Source of the DNA: Pyrenula massariospora
Taxonomy: Eukaryota; Ascomycota; Eurotiomycetes; Pyrenulales; Pyrenulaceae
Direction of reading: 5' to 3'
DNA: 64,000 bases
Assembly (NCBI GenBank): GCA_021030905.1
Contig: JAGFMI010000002.1
Coordinates: 2,046,001-2,110,000, forward strand
Position numbers and translations under genes: made by a program. The notes beneath the pieces were generated by a model, which did no database searches, was not told the origin of the DNA, and saw nothing but the letters and a program-made list of their open reading frames with translations. This document shows, in pieces, positions 35,204 to 46,472 of the stretch (position 1 is its first letter; every line of letters starts with the position of its first letter).

Positions 35204-36783
35204 ATGCCCATAACTTTTGGATCCGTTGGAGATATAATCTCCGTCTCTCTTCTCTTGAAAGACGTCATTTTAGCTCTCAACAAGACACGAGGCTCCTCTG
35301 CTGAGTACCAGGCTGTCGTGCGCGAGCTTGTCATCCTTGATACCGCAGTCCTTCAGGTAGAACAGCTGCTTCGAAATCAAATCTCGACGAGTCAAGACCA
35401 AGGGCTATATGACGAAGTTCAACGTACAATTAGTGAATGTCGGCAAGTTATTGACTTATTCAATGGCCAGATACAGAAGTACGATTTCTGTCTATCTAGT
35501 TCCCACTCCAGAAATGTCTTCAAGAATACAGCTCGCAAAATTCAATGGAAGATCACTCAGGAAGAGGAGACGCTCGCAAAATTTCGAGCGAAGGTGACCA
35601 GCTACACTAATTCGATCAATATGCTTCTTAACACAGCTCATGTGTAAGTTTGTTGTCCTAAAATTGTCATCTTAGGCTCTCATACTCGGACTAGGACAAC
35701 GTTGAATATCCGTACTGCTGCAATTCGAGAAGGTCTGTCCGAAAGTGAACGGAGGACAGCAGTATACCTTGACGGACAGGGGCATGCCATTGCTGGTATT
35801 CAGATGATGCTAAATCAGAACAGAGACCTGATCGATGCGGGAAACAAAACCGGAGAAGAAACAGCTAAATCCCTCAACTGGTTCCAGAAACTCGGATCGG
35901 AGCTGAAACGACTGCTTTGCGATGTCAAATCTGGAAATTCAGCTATTTGTCGCGAAGTGGTGGCGCTTCGCTCAATGCTTACTGCCAAAGTCTCACGCCC
36001 TCTTACAGAGGATCCATTCATTTTAGAGGATCCTTTCGGTCACATTGCACCTGTCCATCTTCGCTTTGTATCGTCGTGGGAAGCTTTCAATGCAGTGCTC
36101 ATTGTTCGCTTCAAGGGGCGACATGGGGTTTCAAAGATCCAGAAAAAAGAATACATGCTCCACGAAGAAGCTACCGGAAAAGAGATCAATCAGCTGCAGG
36201 ACTTTCAGCATGCTATACTTCCCGGGCACAAGCTTAATATGAGCATCGCATTTGAAGAAGGTCACAATTTCAATAATTCAAAGCCTCCAACATGTCCACG
36301 ATGCGGAGTAGCTTGTGGCAATCCTTGCGACGTCTCTGTGCAATGGTGAGTATGAATATCACCAGTCTCTCCAGACTCAACATTCTGATCTGTATCAGTA
36401 AGGCGTGCAACATGGTCTTTCGCCGTGTCGAGGAATTTACCGACAAGGCTCGACAAATAGCACCAAGAATCACGGATATTTCTCTATTGACAGGGTCGGT
36501 GAGAAAACGCAAGAGGCAGGTCGAAAAAGGCGATGAACTTCACGAAAACAATTACGCTTCTCAATGCCATTACTTCAAGAGGATATGTATCATTTCGAAA
36601 ATTGACGTCTGGGACAAAATAGCGAAGGAGCTCGAGAATCTCATAAAACGTTTAGACGCGCTTTCAAGCTCCAAAAGGCATAAAACTCGCTTGTTACGCA
36701 TCCAACTTGAGAAAGCTTGTGAGGAAATAAATCTCTGCCAGGGCGCCGAAAGCCAAAACAATGTTTGGCGGAAGAGTGTATGA
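35204..36783 (+). CDS. STAND-type N-terminal plus fungal ubiquitin-like domain protein, 491 aa
   Basis: Three exons: 35204-35643, 35695-36345 and 36399-36783, total 1476 nt, with 51- and 53-nt introns. The N-terminus (ITFGSVGDIISVSLLLKDVI) and the long helical region to about residue 145 are typical of the fungal N-terminal domain found on STAND/NLR-like proteins. Residues about 259-333 match the fungal ubiquitin-like domain (ULD, PF22893): DPFGHIAPVHLRFVSSWEAF, then IQKKEYMLHEEATGKEI and LPGHKLNMSI. A CxxC...CxxC pair follows (C347, C350, C364, C367; CPRC and CKAC), and the second CxxC exists only if the last intron is removed. The final exon is charged and helical. The role is presumed to be in signalling or self/non-self response. 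The C-terminus could instead splice onward from 36775 to exon material after 36837. Confidence 0.82.
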
Positions 36784-36870
36784 GCCAGATTTGTCAACCA
36801 TCTTCTTTAAGGAAAGCTGATGTCTCATGCATGTAGCCCAAGAAACGACCGAGAGCGATGTAATTGTTGA

Positions 36871-37145
36871 AAGATCTTGAATACTTCAGATCAAACCAGC
36901 GAGCGAGTCACAGCATCAGAGAATTTGCAAATGCTGACTATGTATGAGGCCTGGTACGATCATCCATGGGTGTGGCCAACAATTCACTAAAACTCTATTT
37001 TAGGGATATGCTTGAAGCAAACTCTGATTTTCTATCGGGAAACATTGATGTCGACGATCTTTGTTCTGAGCTCAAGAAAAATGTCCGACATGGCGCGGGC
37101 GGAGCTATGATTGACCGAGACATTGTTGTTAACTTATTACCATGA
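36871..37145 (+). CDS. Possible downstream exons or small gene, partial
   Basis: Two open pieces (to 36941, and 37004-37145) join across a good 62-nt GT-AG intron to read SERVTASENLQMLTM-DMLEANSDFLSG, then VDDLCSELKKNVRHG and a stop. The composition is strongly protein-like. They may be 3' exons of the ubiquitin-like-domain gene, but no splice was found that links them in frame. They may instead be the end of a decayed neighbour. Not recognised as a family. Confidence 0.35.
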
Positions 37146-39567
37146 CAGAGCAAGACTGAAATAGTCTCTGCAAGATTTCTAGATACTTCAGCACTCGGAT
37201 CAGCATACGACAGAGAAAAAAAATACCATAAAAGTTATTGCGCGACAGATCATACTTCAAGAGGCTGGTTCTGAGGTACTAATTATACCTCCGGTTTCTA
37301 AGGCTCTGTGTGCTAGATATTTAGCTAGAGCTGCTTTTCGACACGTGACGGCGCTTTGGTGTTACTTGAGGGGGGGATTTGGGACCTTGTAAGCCATATG
37401 ACTCATTCGAACGAGGTACCTGCTATTTCAGAATGATCTGAGCAGCTTCACAATATTGAGAGTCAAACACCAAGGGCCTGTCGGAAGGCGGTGATGTTGG
37501 AGCGGTATCTAAGCCTACGCAGACACGTGTGCAAGGGTCGGGCGAATCAAAACAGCAAAAATAAAGAGAGCAGGTTCAAGGACGTATAGATGAAGAGACA
37601 ATTAGTCTTGTAGAGTCTGTAATTTCGAGTAGTGCTTTCCGTAGCTGAATTATATCTAGAGGATGCTCGCTTTATCCTCTTTTGAGATAGCACCTTATGG
37701 CGCAGTTTGTTTGCACACATCAAGGACATCACAAGCGTCTGGAAGGAGGACGGTGTACACTTTCAAGTTCTGCTCTCAGCCTACTATATTCGCTGCTCAC
37801 TTCACCCAATATTTGGGCTTTTTTTTAAGTGTACCGGTTATTCATCGATCTCTGGCTTAACATTTCAAAAGATTGAGGTAGCTGCATTGGATTATGGTAT
37901 AATCAAGGAAAGTAGACGCTAGAACTGTCTTTCTGAGTAACTTACGGTCAAGTTGCCAAAAGATAATGCAAATCACACGCTTAGAAGCGTCAGGAACTCA
38001 ACAACGTCATAGTTCGTATTATTGATAAACTGTTTATTTTTTTTGCACTCGGTCTCACGATGTAGGTACACAGATAGAGATCTTTCAAGCTTTTCAGGCT
38101 CCAGCTGCGAGGCCAAAGCTCCCAACGCACTCGGCCCCCAGTTTTTTGTCCTCTATGGACGGCTTTACAGACACTTTGGCGGCTTCTTCGATAAGACTGC
38201 AAGCCAGGCGGTCTCTTGACCCGGTTGGAGTGTGGAGGCGCCAAGAGGGAGGGGGGGGACTGAGTAGCTTGGTCGAGGAAGTCGTCCATGAGAATGAAGG
38301 CATCGACACCGTCTGTTCGTCAATGGTGGGACCGTCCTGGTAGCTCGTTCGTTCTGGGTAGATACGTTATGGTAGCATAAGTACCAGGTATCATGCAGAC
38401 CATCATTTCATCGGCAGTTTTGTCTTCGACGACTCAGATTGTTTCCCTGACTCATTTCTCGAGCGTAATACTCTCTGGCACGTCATAGAGACACATATCT
38501 TCATTCAAGTGATATGCAGTGACGGTCGGTTGGAGGGACTGAAGCACCTTTCAGGCTTCGCGGAAGATCGAGGATAATAATTGCTAAGCAAGCGTACCCA
38601 TCGGGATGACTGTAACGACGACAGTGATGGCCCAGTGCTCGCGGTTGAGAGGACTCGCTGCATCTGAAAGTAGCTTGATGAAGTTGTAATTGTCGCTGAC
38701 TGTACGCCCATGTCTTCCTTTGCTGACCTCAGATAAAGCACGACTGAAATGTATATTGTCATGGAAATATTGAGTTGCTTACCTTCAAAAATCAAGGATT
38801 TGCACTGTACGGCACGGACTACTCTACGGTTTCTGGTGACATTAATTTATCGGAGAAAAGCGAATTGAATAGCGAGACAACTTGATCGTTCCTTGCGAAT
38901 GAAGCTCCTAGAGGTATTTTCTTTGAAGATGCGAGGTCTTTCCCAGAATTATGTTCTAAACCTCCAAATCAAGGCTGGTCCTACAGCCTACCGCCAGCTT
39001 ATGCATACTTCCTCAAATCTGCGGCATAAGCAAGAGCGCCGATCAGCGATGACGGACAATTCCCGCTATATGTAACGGAGCAGATTAGGCATTCGAAACA
39101 TGACCGGACCTTGTATTTAGATTGGCCAGCTGCTACGGCCTCGTCGCTTTCTGCTGATACTGAAACAATCGAACTAGTTATGACGCAGTGACAACTTGCA
39201 AAGGCCAGGTTGATGGTTCAAAGTGAGTAGAGATAAAACTATGAGAGAAGCTCCTATAATTGACCTACATAGAAAAGATATTACTACGCTGGTTTAGGCT
39301 AGGAGTTCGGATAGTGATGTTGAGCGCCCTAGCGCGGAGATAGAATTTCGTAGACTTTGAGTTGGCAATCAGACTCTACTAAGGAAAAGACAGTCCTATT
39401 GAACGCGAGGCGTGCTGGAGAAAATTGATGACTTTTACTGACAATGCAACACGAAAAGGTGTGACAATGGACAACTTAAAGCATTCTAGATCACGAAAGT
39501 AAGCCCATGGGGATGCTTAAAAAGGACATGGAACAAAAAATTCTCTGAATTAAACAATGAATAATTC
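37146..39567. other. Mostly gene-free stretch
   Basis: No whole gene. A minus-strand relic at about 38452-38720 is listed separately. Confidence 0.4.
38452..38720 (-). pseudogene. Unidentified coding relic
   Basis: One minus-strand frame reads SDNYNFIKLLSDAASPLNRE, then HWAITVVVTVIPMGTLA, a stop, SSIFREA, a stop, and VTAYHLNEDMCLYDVPE. It is protein-like with two internal stops (38584-38586 and 38551-38553) and no frameshift. The family was not recognised. It may be a decayed host gene. Confidence 0.28.
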
Positions 39568-39657
39568 TGGACGAACTGGTGATCGAAACCAGGACCTTCC
39601 GCAAATGAGCGCGTTATTCCGTGCAAAGCGGATGTTATACCACTAAACTATTCGCCC
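39568..39657 (-). tRNA. tRNA-Ala (anticodon TGC) with an 18-nt intron
   Basis: Read on the minus strand, the 7-bp acceptor pairs GGGCGAA with TTCGTCC and contains the G3:U70 pair that identifies alanine tRNA. The D arm has GTTTAGTGGTATAAC, the anticodon stem is TCCGC/GCGGA, and the T arm is CTGGT-TTCGATC-ACCAG. The anticodon loop is TTTGCAT, with TGC at positions 34-36, once an 18-nt intron directly after A37 is removed (the canonical place for nuclear tRNA introns). The discriminator base is A. CCA is not encoded, as expected for a nuclear tRNA. Mature length is 72 nt. Confidence 0.88.
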
Positions 39658-39777
39658 CACTTTAGCCCTAACTACATTTCATTTGTTATATATGCTTAAT
39701 TTTCTCTCTTGAGCTGAGTTGACTGACGACTAAGTGGACTCATTCCTTAGGCAACATATATTGAGTGACATAACAGA

Positions 39778-40948
39778 ATGAAAAACCCGCATCTTGCAAT
39801 TAGTCTATTTATAAGCGTTGCAATCTCTTTCGCCGCCAGGAAAAACCTCATTATCGATACTGATATTTTCGGCGATGTCGAGTAAGTAGCTTGCAAAAGA
39901 GTGCGCAGTATCTCGGACGCCAAATTAACCACTGTGCAGTGATGCTGGGGCCCTAATGTTGGCCGCCACAGCGTCAAATGTGAACTTACTCGCCGTTAAC
40001 ATCAATTATCCATCTACTTTCTCGGCGCTCACAGTGTCGGGAATCCTGGCGCATTACGGGTATCCCCTCGTTCCAATCGGGATTCGGCGCCCGCTCACCA
40101 ATGTCACCTTCTTTGACAATTGGCTGTACGAGCTGGGCGAGTACACCAGCAAAGTTGCTTTCCACTGGTCCGGCGGTAGCCTTCCCTGGGGCCATGCCGA
40201 AGATGCATGGGACCCTATCGCGCTGTATCGTAAGATATTAGCCGATGCTGAAGATAACAGCGTTACTATAGCATCGATTGGGTTCTTGGACAATGTGAGT
40301 TTACCTTTACCTGGGAGCGAGGGTGACCCTCGTGCGTGATTTGGCTTACGCCGCCCAAAATAGCTCTCGGCGCTACTAAATTCGACCGGCGGCGACTCGT
40401 ACTCGGACCTGAGTGGTCGTGAGCTCGTTTCGCGAAAGGTATCAGAGCTCGTTGTCATGGGTGGCGGATATTCATCAGGCCGCAGCTTCAACTTCTGGGC
40501 CTCCGACGCTAGACTCACGGCCCACGTCATCCACACGTGGGACGGTCGCATTGACTTCGCCGGCGACGACGTCGGCAAGCACGTCCTCACGGGCGGGCCA
40601 CTCATGACGCAGGGGTCCAAGGCGGATCCGGTACGCATGGCGTATATATACTACTCCTACTTCGCTCCCCGGCCATCATGGGATCCGCTGGCGGTACTGT
40701 AGGCGATGCACGGACTGGGAGATCTGTTCAACTTCGGCAACGAATACGGATATAACCACATCGAGGCAGACGGAGGGAATCGATGGGTCTGGGACAAAGA
40801 CTTTCGAAAGCAGTTCTTTCTTCGGCTGAAAGTTGATAATGCGACGGCGGCGGCCAAGGTAGATCGTTTGTTTCTTCGAGGAGCCAAGTCCGTGGTCGAG
40901 CGGCCAGATAGCGGTAGGCAGCCGTCTTTAGGACGTGGAGAGCTGTGA
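39778..40948 (+). pseudogene. Nucleoside hydrolase (IUNH family) with an in-frame TAG
   Basis: Exons 39778-39881, 39940-40294 and 40364-40948, with GT-AG introns of 58 and 69 nt. After a signal peptide (HLAISLFISVAISFAA) comes the family hallmark IIDTDIFGDVDDAGALM, whose Asp cluster binds calcium and the ribose; the middle Asp is created by the first splice. SELVVMGGGY and the C-terminal GYNHIEADGGNRWVWD and FFLRLKVDN blocks follow. These enzymes split ribonucleosides into base and ribose. Codon 40700-40702 is TAG, in frame, between WDPLAVL and AMHGLGD, where a Tyr-like residue would be expected. The reading resumes in the same frame for about 80 more residues. This is a recent loss, a strain-specific allele or read-through; everything else looks intact. 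Confidence 0.8.
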
Positions 40949-43464
40949 CTACTATAGGGAGCAAACTTAAGCCGTCAAACTAAAGTACCAATCTACCTCG
41001 GCCCGCTGTTGATTACTTCTCTACCCGTGGGATGAAGTCTATGCAGTATTTTGTTCTATTCCTTTCCGTAAAATGTTCTTGTGAAACGCTGCTGTCGAAT
41101 ATTCATTGAAAGCTACACAATTATGTATCACCCTTAGAGCCCATGGACAGCTACACTTTCTTATATCACCGGCACTGACTTCCATTGCACTCTGATGGCT
41201 CCATATCGCCTTAAGAATCTCTAGCATATGAGAAAGAGGTAGGTGGAGAACCAATGATGACTGTCGGTACAGTCACTATCCCAGACGCTACTTCTACCCG
41301 GAAACCTCGTGCCAGTGATAGGTCGTTAGTGCGACATGATAATCTACCTGCGTCAGCAGACCTGAGCGATATCAATGGCCAAGGTTGCGGCAAAACTGTT
41401 CGCACCAAAGACAACTCCAAACCTACCATTTCCACGAATTTTAGAACTTTCCACGGCTCCATGGAAGAGTATGCGTCCAGCAATGACTCCAGTCCGAGCA
41501 GGTGGATCAAACACTATCCCTTAACGATGTAGAGAGCGTATGATAGCTATGAGATTAGACGTGATTGACCGCAGATCGTTACTCCCTCTTGCAAATACAG
41601 CTTAAGACTCTCATGCATTGATACTCTAGTTAGAGTCGCAGCATGTATAATAGTGAAGTTCTCTGCCTTGCGAGATGCTGCGTTTTTACACCAACTCTCA
41701 CGAGAAAATCATCGCAAAGATTCACCTGAGACTAAAGCCTTACAGGCATCTAAAGCAACAAAATATAAAATTGTCCCGCTAGAGTGGTTTCATTGTAAAG
41801 AAGATTGACGCTTTGAGTCTAATAGACGTGTTAAGGGTATTTCGAGTTTCACTTTATTTAAGCAGAATCTGAAAAAGATACTTCTAGCACATAAACTTTT
41901 CAATCCGCTATTCGGATGCCGTCTCGCTTTAACAGGCTGAGATCTCGAAAAGGCCCTTACCACATTTGAGAGATGCAAACGTTCTCCATGGTGCAGTATC
42001 ATCGTACACAAACGAGATGACTGCAACTCTATGACGTAGAGCTGCGCATTCTGAGATCTATTCATCTCAATATGGATCAGAAGTAAGGCGCAGATGCGGG
42101 AAAAGTCATTATTTCAACATTCTCAGCCGTGGAGCGCGAAGGAGCCCCCACGGACTGTCAATGTCTACGCAGATACCCTAATCGGCAACGTCGTGATTTG
42201 CGCCAATGATGTTTCTCTGGCAAGCGCTACTGGACCCGGCAAAAGTCATTTTCACCGTGTCTCATCTCATTCTCTTAGTAAACAAGTAGTGTCCACAATT
42301 ACTGCACGCTCCAACGAAGTACTCATAACGAGTCCGAGATTCTTTTGGAAGCTTCAGCGGTGGGGTTATTGATGGCCACCGCTAGCCATTCTGAATTTCC
42401 GAGTCTCATTACTTGTTCAATTGCACCAGCCGCAAACGGCAACTAGAAAAGTACCTGCGTCTAACTTGTTCATCATGCGTATGTCATGAGCTTGACAACA
42501 TCTAGATTCAAACATTTAAGCAAAGCTAAAAGCAATCATTGTTCCAAATGTCAGGATAGCCACCTGCTCTCCTTGCTCATCCTCTATATGTATTTCTCAC
42601 CTCAACATCTTGGATATCAATTCCGATATTTTTTCCAAGATAGGTTTTTGCTATAAATATCAAAGTCAAATTTGATGTGTCGGACCTCCGGTCCCACTCT
42701 GCTGATGCAAACAGGTTCCGTTTCCGGACGCGTGGGGGCCATTTTACTCAAGACTCAGTACCCGTTCCAGCCCTAGACCAGCCCGTGCAGGCGGTGCAGT
42801 AACCCTTCATCTCCTAAAAGACGACTTCTGATTCGATCTGATCTGGCTCGAAAGCTCGTTTACATAGATTCCCACTATCCGAAGCCTTGTCTCTGACCAT
42901 CACGCGCATCGTGCAGGACGATCCACGCTCCGTCCCGCTGCGCCGTTGTAACCATGATCATGTCTGGCTTCTCATTACTTACCAGTAAAGGGTTGTATTT
43001 CCGTCTGGCTGCAGGACCGAGTGGAATTAGCCTTCCCATTCTCGGAAGCAGTGACATCACAAGCCATGCCGAGCATGCTACTTGACCGTTGAGGAATATC
43101 CTGACCCTGTTCCCTGATCGTCGTGTCCCCCTGATCAAAATTCTGTGGCTGATCTTGTATGCTACCCCAGAGATTGCATTCACATATGCCTTGCGGAAAG
43201 CCGGAGTCCTTGCCACAACTTTGGCAGATGACAGTTCCTGCTGGGGCATTGACCTGAGATGGATGATCGAAGGAGCGCGACAAGCCTCCTCCTAATGAGG
43301 CAGCGGCCACAATCGCCAAGTATTGCACCCCTGAGGGGGGGAAATTGTACACATATATGAAGACGAGATGGTGCCCAGCTCTGCACAGGAAACGGCCATT
43401 CCCCACGACCAGCTCATCCAAGGCCGATAGACTGTACTTACGCGTTTTGCCCAGTGCTCACACA
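40949..43464. other. 2.5-kb gene-free stretch
   Basis: Only overlapping short frames on both strands. None could be assigned. Confidence 0.4.
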
Positions 43465-44547
43465 ATGGCAACCTTCAATCTCTTATCTCTCCTCTCTCTG
43501 CTAACCCTCCTCCTCACCATTCACCTCTCCACCAGCATCCCCCTCACCCGCCGCGCCGGCGTCGTCCCCACGCTCTCCGGCACCCCATCAACCATGGGCC
43601 CGGGAACCTACCCCCGCGCCACACGCCTCCAAGACACCTCCCTCCTCGGCACCTTCGCCGAGCACACCGCCGACGGCGAGTCTATCATCACCATCGTCCG
43701 CTCCACCGACAACGGCGGCACCTGGACGCACTACGGCGAGGTGACCCGCAACGACACCGCCACCCACGACATCGACAACCAGTACCTCCTCCAGCTCCCC
43801 AGCGGCCGCGTCCTCGTCGCCTTCCGCAACCACGACCGCCAGCCCTTCGCCGCGTACATCCTCTTCCGCATCGTGGTGTGCTACTCGGACAACAACGGTG
43901 CGGACTGGCTGTACCTGAGCACGCCGGAGCAGCACGAGTCGACCGGGCCCGATGCGAACGGCAGCTGGGAGCCATTCTTGCGGATTGCGCTGGATGGAAG
44001 CCTGCAGATCTATTACTCGCGGGAGAATAATGGCGGGGATCAGGATAGTCTGATGCGGACGTCGACGGATGGGGGCGTGACTTGGTCGGATCCGAGCACC
44101 GTTACCGGCGCGGATCAGCCGAACTCTCGGGACGGGATGCAGGGCGTGGCGACGGTCAGTGGGAGCGAGTTGATCGATGTCTTCGAGACGGAGACCGGGG
44201 GTGGGCAGTTTACGATCGGGGCGGTGAGCAGCTCGGATGATGGGATGACGTGGGGGAATCGGAGAACGATATTTATCCCGTCGGTCGGGAACGCGAATGC
44301 GAATGCTCCACAGGTCGTTAATGTTGGTGGAACGCTCGTGGTCAGCTTGCAGACCGATGAGGACAACCCCGGGCAGGAGGCTATGAAAATTATTACCAGT
44401 GGCGATGGAGGCGTCACCTGGGGGAACAAGCTCACCGTCCTTCAACCAGTCAGTATCTGGCCAGGGCTGCTGGCGCTTGATGACTGCAGCTTGTTGGGCA
44501 TGGCGGACAATAATGGTGCGAAGTCCCAGTTGGTTCAGCTCGGTTGA
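43465..44547 (+). CDS. Secreted Asp-box (BNR) sialidase / exo-arabinanase-like glycosidase, 360 aa
   Basis: Single exon. The frame is open from 43345, but the ATG at 43465 (cacaATGgc) starts a clear signal peptide (LLSLLSLLTLLLTIHLSTS) ending before a Kex2-like LTRR. At least four Asp-box repeats (S-x-D-x-G-x-x-W) can be read: STDNGGTW, STDGGVTW, SSDDGMTW and SGDGGVTW, with a fifth weak copy YSDNNGADW. This marks a beta-propeller as in sialidases (GH33) and fungal exo-arabinanases (GH93). LLQLPSGRVLVAFRN and GSWEPFLRIALDGSLQIYYS are blocks often seen in the GH93-like group. It is secreted and probably acts on plant or animal glycans; the substrate is not determined by sequence. The GC-rich 5' half also opens a long antisense frame, taken as a shadow. 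Confidence 0.85.
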   Translation: MATFNLLSLLSLLTLLLTIHLSTSIPLTRRAGVVPTLSGTPSTMGPGTYPRATRLQDTSLLGTFAEHTADGESIITIVRSTDNGGTWTHYGEVTRNDTATHDIDNQYLLQLPSGRVLVAFRNHDRQPFAAYILFRIVVCYSDNNGADWLYLSTPEQHESTGPDANGSWEPFLRIALDGSLQIYYSRENNGGDQDSLMRTSTDGGVTWSDPSTVTGADQPNSRDGMQGVATVSGSELIDVFETETGGGQFTIGAVSSSDDGMTWGNRRTIFIPSVGNANANAPQVVNVGGTLVVSLQTDEDNPGQEAMKIITSGDGGVTWGNKLTVLQPVSIWPGLLALDDCSLLGMADNNGAKSQLVQLG

Positions 44548-46472
44548 AAAAGCCTGGCCATATGCAGAGTTTGGCCTCTGGCCGCTACTTCGGTGGCTGT
44601 CACGTTCACATACACTACCCTTACGGCCCCAATCCCTTCATTCTTCCTGTACAGATCTTTCATAGTCTTTCGCAATCATTAACATGCTCGAGATAAGGCG
44701 TGCTGCTTTCTTGTCCCAACCCGACTGTTAGTGAATTGGAGTCTATTTCATTGGGCTAGCCGAGTATAATGGCCGCTGCTCCCTTTGTATTAATGACGAA
44801 AGTGGTCGCGCATGGCATTTCGAGCCATCGACGCCGAAATGTCCACCGTTGATCGACCACAAGGTGGTAGAAGGCTTTTCGAAAGCACTCAATTGGGATA
44901 ATTCGGCTAGGGGACGGGATGGCTATCCTTGCCACATAAGGCGTACTATCACGTTAGTATGTACGGCGGTTTCTCACATCCACTCCAATGTAAATGTATC
45001 CGGAAAATCCCGCTATCTCTACACGTATATCAGAAGATTCTAGCTGCGCTGCCAGCTCAGCTTCCAGTGAAATATTTATTCAATAGTATAGTCGTGGCTC
45101 TCATAAAAGACAATCCCTGCTCTCATCTCCGATATAAGTCAAGAGACACAGAATTTGCTTAGAAGTAGTTTTGAGCCGCTCGAGTCCTCGGATTGTCGAC
45201 TTAGGAGCGGTTTGTTTATGCTAATTTGTAAGAATGTCCTCTGGGTAAAAGACATTGACGAGTCGTAACGCCATGGATCCCTTGCGAATCCGAGTAAAAA
45301 GCAATCTAATCCCAATAGCCACGATCAGCAAACCAGAAGAGCGACCCACGTTGACCACAGCTGTAGACCAAAACATTTAGAGAAAAATTTATTGATACTA
45401 CAATAGCAGTCGATTGCTGATGCTCGGTTTCTTCGAAAGTCTTCAATTGATTTATCTGCACTGGAGAATGCCTACCTTCTACGCTGAGCTCATTGGGCTT
45501 TGCAAGCCACATAGGGCTGTGGTGAAGTGGCCATCACAATCGCTGTGAGAAGCCCGAATGTCATCGAACGCAGTTCTCTCTGCTGCCATTCTCCAATGAG
45601 AAGGAAAGTATTGTCGCGGCTCCTCCAAATCATTATGAGGACGCTTGGCTAGCCTGGTTGACTGAGCTATTCGGCATGGCCTCACAATCGCTCATCCACC
45701 TTCACCATGCCAAGCGCAGCCTCGGGAGAGGCAGAACTAATTCGGTTGATAAACCGAGCGGAGGCTCGGAGCGAGACGAGGATCCGTGAGAAATCATATC
45801 GGTGGCATCCGCCCACGTGGGCTTGCCGGGCGATCTCATAGGTCATTGCTAAGCCAGACGCCCAGCAAAGCTTGGCCCGCTGGTGCCTTGGCGGGATGTT
45901 GCTTCCGCTGCGTTTTGCTCAGCTTCCTGTGGGCTTGCCAAGACCCATGCCGCTCGCTCGTGGAACAAGGGATATGGAGTGAGGACATGGATCCAGAGTT
46001 TTTTCCGCCGTCTATTGATCCCAACAAAGAGAGGATGGCCTCTAGACGAAACATTGACACAACTTTCTAGAACTGTGCAAGAAAGCTGACTTCCGTAAGG
46101 GCAGGCTCAGGTTCGCTGACAAGGTAATACTTGTCTCATCGACAGCCTCTTGGGTGGAGCAGACCGAGAAGTTCACGACCCAAAAGGTGGCGAGCCAAGG
46201 CTCCGCCAAGTACAAGCCATAATGGCCATCTCAAAGCCGTAATGATCCTAACTTTCCACCGGAGCAAATCAATCAGAGCACGATACTCAAGAGCCAAGAA
46301 GGAGATCGGTTAGCATGATGGTCGAGACGGGGCTTCGGGCCTCATGGTCTCGCTTATGCCCGACCCAGCAGGCACATAAAGAGCCCCTGCCTCGCAGACT
46401 CTTATGTGCTCTTCCACTCTGCAGCCAAGGCTCAGAGCCGGTCTTCCAAGAACTCACCTGCTTACCTTCAAA
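44548..46472. other. Intergenic region with phosphate-symporter promoter
   Basis: No gene supported in 1.9 kb. The right 700 bases precede the PHO89-type gene and contain the palindromic CACGTG site listed separately. Confidence 0.45.
45812..45821. promoter_or_regulatory. CCCACGTGGG, candidate PHO4/NUC-1 binding site
   Basis: A 10-bp perfect palindrome about 650 bases upstream of the phosphate symporter start. CACGTGGG is the high-affinity form of the Pho4 (NUC-1 in Neurospora) phosphate-starvation site, and here it is present on both strands. The gene served is a phosphate transporter, which supports the assignment; binding is inferred. Confidence 0.5.

Noticed and set aside
40697-40703. 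Treating the short GT...AG around the nucleoside hydrolase TAG as an intron
   Set aside because: The only GT-AG span there is about 9 bases, far below any splicable intron.
41211-41532. Overlapping opposite frames of 92-99 codons
   Set aside because: Both strands are open over the same bases with no start context, splice sites or family features to choose between them.
42875-43421. Two minus-strand frames of 124 and 148 codons upstream of the Asp-box gene
   Set aside because: They overlap each other in different frames with no signal, domain or codon pattern; probably chance in a GC-balanced promoter.
43588-44445. 285-codon antisense frame over the Asp-box enzyme
   Set aside because: It is the mirror of a GC-rich, strongly codon-biased gene. 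The translation is Arg/Pro/His-rich without domains, while the sense strand has a signal peptide and Asp boxes.
45786-46070. Plus frame of 94 codons before the phosphate symporter
   Set aside because: No motif, and it overlaps the CACGTG promoter site; opposite frames are equally open.
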